From: Phoronis australis
Lineage: Eukaryota > Phoronida > Phoronidae
NCBI GenBank assembly: GCA_002633005.1
Contig: NMRA01000012.1
Span: 1,268,730-1,328,729 of the forward strand
Direction: 5' to 3'
Length of the DNA stretch: 60,000 nucleotides
Part shown: one piece after another, positions 51,105 through 60,000 of the stretch
Layout: the number at the start of each line of letters is the position of its first letter
Position numbering within the stretch: the first letter of the stretch is position 1
Notes under the pieces: model-generated
Told to the model about the DNA's origin: nothing
The model's input: the letters and a program-made list of their open reading frames with translations, nothing else
Database searches by the model: none
Position numbers and translations under genes: made by a program

Positions 51105-51369
51105 GTTTTCATTGGGTACCAAAATTCGAAGAGTTAAAAGAGTTAGATCATGTGGACACCCTTTTACGAAGAGGTTGCCATTTTATTTCAAACTAGTTCT
51201 TGAAGTCTGCTTGTAATGGTCAGTACCTGTATCCACCAATGTACAGAGAAACAGGTGATGGGTTATTTCTAGAACTCTGCTGATCTGCTTTAGGTATTTG
51301 ACCTAATGCCATACTCTTCATAAGTAGACTTAATTCCAATGTTTTTTTGATCTGTTTCATTTTAATGCA

Positions 51370-51590
51370 GGCATAGAATAGGGCTGTTCCAAATTACACG
51401 GCGATAAAACTCTCCTTTGTCCTGGAGATAAGAAAGCCTGTGACCTAGTTTCGGAAATCAGGCACATTTTCATGTCTCTCACTGATCTCGGAAAGGCGAA
51501 AAATTTCAGTTCACGAATACACGTGTCCAGTTTATCAAACTTTTTCATATAGAAGTTGCAGCCCACAGCACAGCAGTTCTTAGTTGGCAT
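51370..51590 (-). pseudogene. THAP-type zinc finger relic
   Basis: Read on the minus strand from the ATG at 51590, the protein begins MPTKNCCAVGCN and has FFAFPRS about 30 residues later. This is the layout of a THAP domain: N-terminal Met-Pro, first Cys pair of the C2CH finger, then the F-x-x-FP box. Further on, the tryptophan expected after the FP box reads Cys, and the closing C-x2-H pair is missing (RVLSPC where RVCSxHF would be expected). THAP domains bind DNA in host transcription factors and P-element-like transposases. The frame stays open from 51647 to 51357, but key residues are lost and no downstream exon or transposase core was found. I read it as a decayed exon or transposon fragment; an unusual but live THAP exon is less likely. 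Confidence 0.5.
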
Positions 51591-52225
51591 TGAAAGGACA
51601 AATACAGTAATGCAACCAAGAAAAACTTGTAAAGAATCGGACAACAACTATTAACATGTCTGACGAATGTATACGGTATTGTGGATCAATACAGCGAGAT
51701 TCGAGTGTCGCTGTGTAATCCGGGATGGCCCTATTGGAGGTGTTCAGTTCTGTTTAACTCCATCAGTTGCAGTCTGCCTCTAATGTTTCTGTAGATGTTT
51801 TTTAACACTTTTATGTTAGGTCATTGTATTCTTTTCAGACCTCACCCAAAACACAATTTTTGACTAGTTCAAGTCAAAACTGAACTTTGTAGTAATTTGA
51901 GGAGTGTATAGGATGTCCTATTTTCTAATTGTCTGCTACATTTTTTAATGTGTTGCGATGGACATTGAATTAACAAATCTTGCTCTGTGCAGAGCAGAGT
52001 TTTGTGGAGTAAAGTGTTTGTTTTTCAGAAAGAGACGTAAGGTTTTGTGAACTGTTGGATGAGTGTTTCCCTATGAGCGGGAACTTGCCTACCTTCAGCT
52101 AGAGCATGGTAATTTCCGGGAGATAAGAACATGTGACCAGTGTGAAACAATAAGAACTTCTCCCTTGTTATGACCTAAAATGAACCGCCCGAGGGCCGTG
52201 TTCACCTGTATTCTAACTGACCTCG

Positions 52226-52250
52226 TTTTTTGTTTCTTTTCTAGGTAAGT
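52226..52250 (+). promoter_or_regulatory. Recursive-splice (ratchet) site candidate
   Basis: A near-pure pyrimidine tract, TAG acceptor and GTAAGT donor are juxtaposed with zero bases between them. This matches the ratchet-point form (Y)n-N-YAG|GTAAGT described for recursive splicing of long introns in flies and vertebrates. A cryptic downstream donor at 52308 would define the associated exon. The sequence match is seen; its use is inferred. Confidence 0.5.
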
Positions 52251-52307
52251 CCTCAGCCACCAGACCTTGATTATAAGACTCAGACTGAATAATTATACGG
52301 ATCTCAG
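52245..52307 (+). CDS. Candidate last coding exon or recursive-splice exon
   Basis: This exon follows a long pyrimidine tract (TTTTTTGTTTCTTTTCTAG ending at 52244) and a donor-like CAG|GTAATG begins at 52308. Continuing the phase-0 frame from 43275 gives VSPQPPDLDYKTQTE and then TAA at 52290-52292. The full three-exon product would be 63 residues. The first six bases, GTAAGT, are a perfect donor abutting the acceptor, as at ratchet points of recursively spliced long introns. Two readings are possible: a true C-terminal exon whose 3' UTR either runs on or is spliced at 52308, or a stop-containing recursive-splice exon that is normally removed. No convincing polyadenylation signal lies nearby; the first AATAAA I noticed is inside a tandem repeat near 53085. 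Confidence 0.45.
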
Positions 52308-52423
52308 GTAATGAATCTGATCATTTCCTTTTTGCTCCGGTGGTAGGGTATAGTTGTGTTGGAGATTATGGAAGAAGGGAGGGAGAGAAAATTATGGTGT
52401 GATATCTGTGGTATGATGTCTTC

Positions 52424-52455
52424 ATGTGTGTGTTTGTGTGTTTGTGTGTGTTGAG
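52424..52455. repeat. TG-rich microsatellite
   Basis: TGTGTGTTTGTGTGTTTGTG, a short imperfect TG/TTTG run. Confidence 0.8.
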
Positions 52456-52608
52456 GTGTATGTGATGTTATGTTTTTCGTCAGGTTGAAGATTGATGAAC
52501 TAAGGCAGCATACTCTTGGTTAAACGTACATGCCAGCCACAGTCTCTGCATTTATGAACAACTCTGTCCAAGTAGTATGATTATAATGCCTTGTTGAATG
52601 CAAATAAC

Positions 52609-53188
52609 CGAGCACCACGTCTACGGGGTATTCTCAGTGAGTATCCAGCACCACATTTACGGGGTATTGAGAGCGAGTAAACAGCACCTGACTTTTGCAG
52701 AATATCATTATTAAGTAAACCGCACCATATTGACAGAGTATCATTATTAAGTACACCGCACCATGATTTCAGAGTATCATTATTAAGTAACCAGCACTTT
52801 GTTTTACTAAGTATTATTAGTGAGTAAATGGTACTACATTTGCAGCATCTTATTTACAGAGTATTGTGAACAGCACCTTGTTAACAGAGTATTGTTACTA
52901 AGTAAAGAGCGCGGTTTACAGAGTATTGTCATTGAGTAAACATTACCATATTTACTAAGTATTTTAATGAATCAATAGCACCGCATTTGTAGGGTACTGT
53001 CCATGAGTAAATTGTACCGCATTTTCAGAGTACTGTGATTAAACAGGAACACGTTTACGGATTATTTTCAATGAATAAATGTTACCACATTTGTAGAGTG
53101 AGTAGCACCGTATTTGCAAAGTATTGTTGATGAGTTTATAGCACCATGTTTATAGATTGTTTTAATGGGTAAAAAATGTAATGTTTAT
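52609..53188. repeat. ~36-bp tandem array, left part
   Basis: About 16 diverged units around GAGTAAACAGCACCATATTT, ACAGAGTATTGTTATT. It breaks off at the hAT-like element and resumes after it. Confidence 0.85.
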
Positions 53189-54210
53189 CAGTGGCGGATC
53201 TAGGATATCACAAGGGGGGGCCCAACATTTTGTCCAGCTGTAAGCATTTGTGCAAATCACGATTGTAGATGCGTATAGCACCGAATGGGGGGAGGTCGGA
53301 AGGGGGGCGAACCCCCGCCCAGGAAATTTATCTGTTTTTTCCTCTAAAAATCAAGCCTTTTCCTTGATTCCTGAAGTATTATCCAAGAAAAAAAAAGCAA
53401 AAAAAAAAACAAAAACACAGGGAACGTGTCAAACAGGAAAAACTGCAAGTTCCACAGACTCTAACTCACGACCTGGCGGATAGAGCGCGCGTGCTTTACC
53501 ACTACACCACCACGATTTAATTACTAATCTTATCCAAAGAGACCTTTGGCTACTTGTTTACGGTCCACAGCGTTTGCGATCGAAACCTACTTCTTTTTGT
53601 AATGCTTGTTACACGTTTTATATTTTGTGCAATCGGTTCTTAACAAATTTGTTGTGTTTAAAATAGTCTTCAAATACCCAAAAGACCAAATCCGTTTTTC
53701 GTGTTGGCAATAATGACGGGATTGCTTTGGAAATCATCTTAAGTTAAGGTTTGACAAAAAGAGAATTATGAGTTTCTGAGTGATTCACTAAGGCTTCGAT
53801 TAAAATTCATATCTTACCAGCAGCTTCTGTTTTTTCATCGTCACTCAGGTTCCATTTTCTTTAAAAAATGAAGTAAATTTTCTTCATTGCACAGTGGAGC
53901 AGACGACGGAAACGGAGTCGTGCGCAGCGCCACTGCCAGTCGCCTGGGATATCGCAGGAGAGCCTATACTTAGCCATAGTTCCATTACGAATGCGCCGTG
54001 TTCCGAATTTGACACTTGAAATTGGATCTGAGCTCCCCCCAAACATTAAAACTGCACACATTTAAATCTTATTTCATCCGTATAATTTTAATTACTGGGG
54101 TTAATTAATAAACTCAACATTTCCCTACGCTCTTGCTGTTTTATTTTTTTTGCGGCAGCCATGGGGGAGGTGGGGGCCCGGGCCCTCTGGGCCCCCCCTA
54201 AATCCACCTG
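53189..54210. mobile_element. Non-autonomous hAT-like element
   Basis: The left end CAGTGGCGGATCTAGGATAT and right end CCTAAATCCACCTG (inverted: CAGGTGGATTTAGG) form short inverted repeats of the CAGTGGCGGATC type common in hAT transposons, followed by G/C-runs on both sides (GGGGGGGCCC; GGGCCCCCC). The flanks ATGTTTAT and TGGTTTAC agree at 5 of 8 positions, a decayed 8-bp target duplication at best. It is 1.02 kb with no transposase reading frame. It sits within a tandem array that resumes afterwards, so insertion came after array formation. A tRNA-like sequence and an A-rich tract lie inside. Confidence 0.75.
53448..53515 (-). pseudogene. tRNA-like sequence inside the hAT-like element
   Basis: The minus strand reads GTGGTGTAGTGGTAAAGCAC, CGCGCGCTC and CAGGTCGTGAGTTAGAGTC. 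This has the D-arm/A-box layout of a tRNA and a decayed T-loop (GTTAGAGTC where GTTCGAATC is expected). The acceptor stem is not formed, so it is a pseudogene or SINE head. Confidence 0.5.
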
Positions 54211-54315
54211 TGGTTTACTCAGTATTAACATTGAGTTAGCAGCATAAGATTTACAGGGATTGTCAGGGAGTAAACAGCACCACGTTTACAATAGTAGTAT
54301 CATACTAGTGCCACA
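54211..54315. repeat. ~36-bp tandem array, right part
   Basis: GAGTAAACAGCACCACGTTT and TTTACTCAGTATTAACATTG continue the units seen left of the hAT-like insertion. Confidence 0.8.
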
Positions 54316-55149
54316 TTTACGTTGTATTTCCATAAACCAAGTTCAGTTGTGTGCTGTAGCTGAAATACTCTGCTACAAGTAGCAATCCTCAAGAATTTTA
54401 AACACGTTTTCTTTTATTCTAAATTACGGTGCATTGATTTAGCAGCAGTAGTAATTACTACACAAATGATTACCATGATCCTTATATTGCTACTAATGAT
54501 TACAATTCATTTCAAATACAATTGTAAGAAACACTAATCAGTGTTCTCTGTTAGGTGACTTAACTCGTCATGGTTACAAGTTTGGATTTTGCATAGTGAG
54601 TTTGGCTCACCTGTTTGTAGAGTTATGAAAGAGATTGCAACGAGTTTAGTCAGCGCTTCAGCAATCTAAAACGATTTGGATGTTTGGCACCAGTTCACTA
54701 AATTAAACTATTTGCTAAGCTTCTCATACATAGCCTTCATATTATGGATATGGGGAGTACGGAACCTGTTCATTTTGTTATCCGTGTCGACTTAGAATTT
54801 TTTGTTTTGGAGAACACTGCTAGTATCTGGTGAGTAAAAGCAGCATGGCATCTGAGACAGAAATGTTTGGCTGGCTGTTGTCTTGGGATGATGGGTTCTA
54901 GTGAATGGCAGTGAACGGTGGCACAAATGAATGGCTGCCTGAAGGTGGAAAGTGAATTATTTAGAAAGACAATCATTATAGTGAAGGTTACACAATTTTT
55001 GCTCAAGGGAACTTTGTTAATCAGATTGGTACATTTTGACTAGTAATACCTTTGTTTGCTGTTCAACAGAAAATAGATAGGCAACTGTTGCCTTGGATAA
55101 TCTGTTGAGGTAGTTTTAATTCTAGTATGTTTAAGGTGATGTAGGACCC

Positions 55150-55500
55150 TAGAAAAATGTCCAAATTTGGTGAACTTCAGAACATGTCTCAGAAACGGAT
55201 AATCTAAATCAAAGAAAATGTTCAGGTGCCATGTTTCATGCGCTGTTTTCCAAACGTCGTTCGAAATTGTTTTTAAAATGTTCCACTTTTGCCTAAAGAA
55301 TTATCAAAATTAGGACGTCTATGATTTTTATGAAGTCGAACAAAACGAAAACAACACGATAATTTAGAAAGCAATAACAGCAACATTTATTTCGAATGAA
55401 ATTTGGTCACATTAATTATCGGTCCGGTTGTTTTGCAAGGAATGCACGTTTTTTAAAGTAGTCAATTTTTGTCAAGGGCGTTTGAGTTCATGAACGTATT
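55150..55500. repeat. G-family dispersed repeat, copy 2
   Basis: CTAGAAAAATGTCCAAATTT, GGTGAACTTCAGAACATGTC, CATGCGCTGTTTTCCAAACG and CGATAATTTAGAAAGCAATA are collinear with copy 1. Non-coding. Confidence 0.6.
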
Positions 55501-55510
55501 CAAATGTTCT

Positions 55511-55746
55511 ACAGTAAAATGTCACCCATTTAATACAAAAAATAATTGCCAAAATTGCATTTTTCATTATTTTCATGGGGTGTTAACATTGTTGTTCCCC
55601 ACAATTTTTCAAAATATTCTGTGATGGAGGTTATGTCACTGAACTTGGACAAGGAAAAGCAGTAATCTGCTTCTGTATATCTTGTATGAGAAATTGAAAT
55701 TTCACTTGTATTTTATATAATGTTCTAAACTGGTTAAATTTTTCAT
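55511..55746. mobile_element. A-family MITE
   Basis: Starts ACAGTAAAATGTCACCCATT, then AAAAAATAATTGCCAAAATT; the right half shows GAAATTTCACTTG and TGTTCTAAACTGGTTAAAT. About 236 bp. Confidence 0.65.
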
Positions 55747-57205
55747 ATTTCAAGTTCTGACAGTTTCGCGTCTGGAGAGTCTATTTTTAAGCGCACAACA
55801 CAAAATTTTCCTCACATTTCTTTGAAGTTTCAACAACAGTGATTGTGTAAGTCAATTCTTTTCACCTGTCACTTTTTGTGTTTTGGTTGAACGTTTATTG
55901 AAGCTAATTTACTCGCTCACGTTTTTTGAATCTTGAAAATTTCCATTATTTGTAGCCAAGTAATTAATTAATCAGTGCTTGAAAAAATGATAAAATGTAA
56001 CCTATGTTTATTTTGCGTTTACAAACATGTATGTTTAATGTAACCTAAATGCCTTTCAAAATACATGAGCATGGGCCAACTTGCATTCAGACAATGGAAG
56101 TTTTCTGTTGACATAACCTGAGGCTGTTTTGTACGCAACAGAGTGCTTGACTGTCTTCCTTGCATGAAACAGCAAGCTTGTGCGTGCTATTGGGGCAAAG
56201 GGTGAAGTTCAAGACTCCCACAGGAGACTATCAAAGATATCTCATGTTCTTGGTTAGAAGAAATGTCTTGGAATAATTTCATTAAACCTCTCCCATTTTA
56301 CATGCTTGACCAATCTGTGCATTCAACTGAGCATGGTTGTTCAGCTCTCAGTTGGCCAGATTTTCGCCTTGTCAGTGTGATGTGGCAGGGAAGGTCAACT
56401 ATGCTGGCCATTAAGTATCAGTGTCAGAAAATTACATAATTTTTATGGAAAGGATTTGATTGTGAATTAATAACTTGGGTGCCAATTGGATTTAGAAATT
56501 GTGTTACTGTGCTGATAGAGAAAGCACTGGCCATCTAAACGAAGCCGGCATTAGCATTCATTTTTATTTGCAAATGTAATTTAATTCCTCTTTGAACTTC
56601 TCTGGTCTTCTGGGCGTTGCATTGTGTTACGCAACTTTTGCTTAATTCCACCACCTGCTTCTTTAAATAACCATTTTCATGTTTTTCTATATTCCTTTAT
56701 TATTCCCACATCCTGAAATTCTCTCTAGTCTGTTGTAGGGTTAGAAAAAGGTGTTGTACTGTTGACCTTAAATTTTGAAAAGGTCAGGGTCCTGCTAAGA
56801 CACTTTATGCCAGAGTTGGACAAGTGAGGAACATTTTAACGTGCATTTTTAAGCTTTTTAAAATTTATGCCTGCATTGTTGCTCATTAAATATTACAGCA
56901 AAACTTAAGGGCTATCAGGATGACAACAGGGAATCTACATAGGTATAATGTAAAATATTGAATTTGTGAGGGACTGTGTAGGATACATCTGAGAGCTGCT
57001 TACCCTTAAGAATGTGCGGTATTGTGTGTAAGTACCACACAATTCCTAGTGTCAGCTCATCATCACCAAATGACTTCCTAAAACCAGTTTGCATTGATGA
57101 TACAGTTACTTTATTTCTAAAATCTAATGGTCTGTTTTAACATCCACCTCTAGCCTATTTACATTAGCATGAGGTTTCGGTCGGTCATTTCTCCTGCCAT
57201 CTTCA
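55747..57205. other. No gene recognised
   Basis: AT-rich, no repeat family or coding exon recognised. Confidence 0.4.
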
Positions 57206-57273
57206 GGTGTTCTTAGTGGTTAGAGTACTGGACTGAAAGCTGAAAACTCCCAGGTTCGAACCTCACTGCATAC
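57206..57273 (+). pseudogene. tRNA-derived sequence, possibly a SINE head
   Basis: GGTGTTCTTAGTGGTTAGAG is an A-box, and CAGGTTCGAACCTC is a perfect B-box/T-arm. Loop CTGAAAG would put anticodon GAA in place, as in tRNA-Phe. The acceptor ends GGT/ACC pair but the anticodon stem does not, so a functional tRNA is unlikely. RNA polymerase III transcription remains possible. Confidence 0.6.
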
Positions 57274-57648
57274 CAGAAAGAATACAATACAAGTGCCCAC
57301 CCATGAGTTTACGGTGTATGCATGTCGTTCTTCTAAGAACTCTGTAACACCTGAAGATGGCCAGAGAATTCACCAAGCGAAACATTATGCCAGTGTGAAG
57401 AGACTAGGTGATGGTTTAAATAGCCCAATGGAGTTTAGAAATTGTGTTATAACCCAAGTGACACTTCAGGTATTGTATGAAGTCCATGAATTTTGTAGAG
57501 CAATGGTTGCATATGAAATTTTTTAAGTACTGGATTTCGCCAATGAAATTCAGTATCCTGATACCTTCTGTTGGCATTGAATGTTTATGTGCAGCAGTTG
57601 TCTGAATTAGTTATGATGCGCTGATCAAAATGTTACCAACATGATATT

Positions 57649-57885
57649 CCAGTAAAATCTAACACATTTTGGACACAATATGGCTGACTAGAGAAATTTT
57701 GTTTTTGCATTTCTCCATGAAAAACACGTTGCCCCAAATTAATGATTTTCTATGTTCAAATTCTCTACCATAGCTACCATAAGATTGTTTTGTGACCATT
57801 CACAACTATAATTAGAAACACTTGAAAAATAAAAAGGGCAATCTTGGCAATTATGTTTGTCGGAAATTGGTGTGATTTTACCTTA
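57649..57885. mobile_element. A-family MITE, reference full-length copy
   Basis: The left end CCAGTAAAATCTAACACATT, TTGGACACAATATGGCTGAC and right end TTTGTCGGAAATTGGTGTGA, TTTTACCTTA are imperfect inverted repeats. About 237 bp, AT-rich, no ORF. This copy is the easiest to use as the type sequence. Confidence 0.75.
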
Positions 57886-58089
57886 CGTAAGTTTGTGTGA
57901 ACTTTCTAAGAAGATGCTGCAATCGTATTCTTCCAGTTGAATGTCTAGTAGATTATAATTCTTGTGTCAGCAGGCTGCTTTGTATGTGCTTTAAGTAAAT
58001 AATATTCTAAAAAAATATGTGGATTTGTGACATTCTGTTCATTTTTGACACTGAGGCCTCTAAGGAAAAAGTGAAATTTTGTTAATTTT

Positions 58090-58125
58090 TATGCGCCCAC
58101 ATATTTATATGTGGACGCATTATTA
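58090..58125. repeat. Terminus-like palindrome shared with the monomer arrays
   Basis: ATGCGCCCACATATTTATAT, then GTGGACGCAT, matches the opening palindrome of both arrays at 21.2 and 38.4 kb. Here no monomers follow, so it may be a solo end or independent insertion. Confidence 0.5.
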
Positions 58126-60000
58126 TTAAAGAGAATTGCATTTTCCTTTCTAATCAACTGCTTTCCTGGGATGGCCTGATAGCCACCTTTTTGTAATCCT
58201 GGCTGAAGTTTTTGGAAAATAACATTCATGATTTTACGGTTATTTATTCTTTATGAACAATACAGGTTTCTGCGCTGTTAAAATTCTGTGGGCAAAATTA
58301 GTTACTTTTCGCTATATACGGATGTGTTTTAAGTCCTACGTATTTCAATTGTTATCGTTTGATTTTGATTACTGAATGTTTTATTGTACCTCGTTGATCA
58401 GTTAGCCTGCGGGAATGTAAAATGGCATCCGAAGTTTCCAGGCTTGTGTAACAGATCCTCACTGATGATAGGATTTCAGTTAGCCTAATTTTAAGTTGCA
58501 AAACAATAAGCTATCTAAAGGGATGAAATAGCAAACTATTGATTACTTGCACATGAAGGGCACAGAGAATTTCGCGATTAGCATCTTGTGTTTTAATTTC
58601 TTCTGAACTAGAATATAAGACAGTAATTTAACCGTTCTTTATGTTTGTTGTTTCTTTTTTTGAGGTCAAGAAAATTCGTGGAATATGAGAAGTGTTTACT
58701 TCTTCATCAGAAGTAGTTTTTTTGTTGTCCTTCTGAAAATAATCTGTGCAAGACCTAATTTTTCAAACATTAGATATTGTTATTTAAGACACTGTGTTTC
58801 CTTTACTTTCATCTGTTAAACACGAACGGGAGTTTACATCAACCGAGGAATGTCACTTGAAATAGGAATACGTACTAAATTATAGTCCTGTATGTATTTG
58901 TGCTTTACTGGCATTTCATGAAAAATGAAATTCAATGCCACTGGTGGTGTACATTTGCAGTTGCACCGCCAGAATTTTTTTTTTTAAATATCTTATTCAA
59001 CTCTAGCTTTTACGAAAACATTTGATTACATGTTGATAGAGCATCATTTGGGATTAAGTTTGAAGTAGACTGGTTTGCGGTCAAATTCCTTTCATGAAGT
59101 TTTCAACTAAAAGACTCACAAATGTATTCTTTAAGGACATTTTTCTATTAAACTGGCACCCATAGTGGTATTTTCCTTCAATTTTAATAGTTGCATTTAC
59201 ATGAAAGACAGCTGTCGCAGAGCAACTAACACAGAAAAGTTGATCCGGTGCAAGTTGCAAGTGTGCGCGTAAACATGACTGACACTGAGCAAGCTGACAC
59301 TGTGGCATCTATTTTTGATACCGGTTTGAGAGGTAGAGCGAGTTGCACTCGATCAGTTGCTCCAGTTTCAACTACACATCTAAACACAACTGGTGCAAGA
59401 CAGAAAGGGACCGCCTTTCAATGTAATAGTGCGTATATACAAGAGATTCGCTGGCATTCCACGTTGTTTGGACGTTCGCTATTATTTATGCGAGCATGCG
59501 CTGACAGTCTTCATGTAAGTGACTCATGCCGATACAGTTTATGATGTAATGCCGTGTAAATGCGACTAAAGTGGAGCTAGTCATGCCATGAAAACTAACA
59601 CTGTGACAACTATCTCTCTGTAAAAGCGGCTATTGTCTAGAGGGTGACTGGAGTCATTTCATTGTTCGCTGTTGGTGCCATGCACAGCAGACCCTCTGTG
59701 TATTCACAGAATCTATACTATCTGTCACGGGGTCATGCTTGTACAATCAGGACTAATAGATACATTATGTTAACAATCATCGTGTGGCATGTTGTTGACC
59801 GAGGAGCCATGAGATGCTGTTGGATCGGGTCTTCTGCTCCGCAGTTATGCGCAACTCTGTGGGAATTGAGCGTGTGGTTGGGGACATGTAAACTGGTCAA
59901 TCGAGAGGCTATTTTTGTGTCGAGATCACCAGAGGTGTTGGGTTTCTGCGTACCCTTATCATCGTGATCGATATGACCACAACTCCGTGAAATGACGCTT
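58126..60000. other. No gene recognised apart from repeat copies
   Basis: Holds the second copy of the 7-kb repeat and a short match to 33.47 kb near 59.03 kb. A 107-codon frame at 59644-59967 is not recognisable and lies next to the repeat. Confidence 0.35.
59215..59560. repeat. Second copy of the 7-kb dispersed repeat
   Basis: GAGGTAGAGCGAGTTGCACT, CAGTTGCTCCAGTTTCAACT, ACACATCTAAACACAACTGG and GACAGAAAGGGACCGCC match the 7-kb copy. A 98-codon open frame overlaps it but has no recognisable domain. Confidence 0.45.

Larger units (their letters stand above)
43276..52244 (+). other. Inferred 9-kb phase-0 intron
   Basis: Starts GTAAGT and ends TTCTAG before 52245. It contains A-family MITEs, a palindromic element at 45393-45870, a reverse-transcriptase relic, a foldback near 50.8 kb and a THAP relic on the opposite strand. 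No additional sense exon was recognised. Confidence 0.4.

Overview
This window looks like a gene-poor, repeat-rich piece of an animal nuclear genome. It is visibly AT-rich, without obvious CpG loss, and has no prokaryotic-style gene packing. The long open frames are short, scattered and mostly not gene-like. It is crowded with short inverted-repeat (MITE-like) elements, tRNA-derived sequences, microsatellites and diverged tandem arrays, with a small assembly gap (N run) in a CA repeat. An invertebrate (lophotrochozoan, echinoderm, hemichordate or cephalochordate type) fits best. I cannot name the species, and that placement is inference.

The only coding model I can support is a split plus-strand gene. 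Exon 8879-8995 carries an ATG at 8899. It is joined by a phase-1 intron of about 34 kb to micro-exon 43229-43275, and by a phase-0 intron of about 9 kb to exon 52245-52307, which has an in-frame stop at 52290-52292. Read together this gives about 63 residues, Ser/Pro-rich and with no recognised domain. The last acceptor is fused directly to a consensus donor (TTTTCTAG|GTAAGT), the signature of a recursive-splicing 'ratchet' site. The stop-containing 63-nt segment may therefore be either a true last exon or a recursive-splice exon inside a longer gene that continues beyond the window. Most of the window would then be intron.

Other protein-coding traces are relics on the minus strand: a degenerate THAP zinc-finger domain (51370-51590) and a fragment of a LINE-type reverse transcriptase (about 46143-46320).

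The rest is repeats. A MITE-like family of about 230 bp (family A; termini like GTAAAATCTCACCAATTT) occurs at least 15 times. A second family (B; termini like CCGTCCACACACAG) has one complete copy with TA flanks at 35298-35837. Others are a palindromic family F (complete at 30000-30233), a 1-kb non-autonomous hAT-like element (53189-54210) that split a tandem array of about 36-bp units, diverged monomers of about 140 bp carrying a CTAGTGGC box (21230-22000, 38449-39890), and several foldbacks. The most striking foldback is at 12953-13404: two arms of exactly 198 bp, about 95% complementary with no indels, around a 56-nt loop, built from units of about 21 bp.

Layout: 1-8.9 kb, upstream flank or intron with MITE fragments; 8.9-43.2 kb, the large intron with the long hairpin and many repeats; 43.3-52.2 kb, second intron with the RT and THAP relics; 52.3-60 kb, tandem array, hAT insertion and further MITEs. 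No rRNA, intact tRNA gene, CRISPR array or bacterial-type system was seen.
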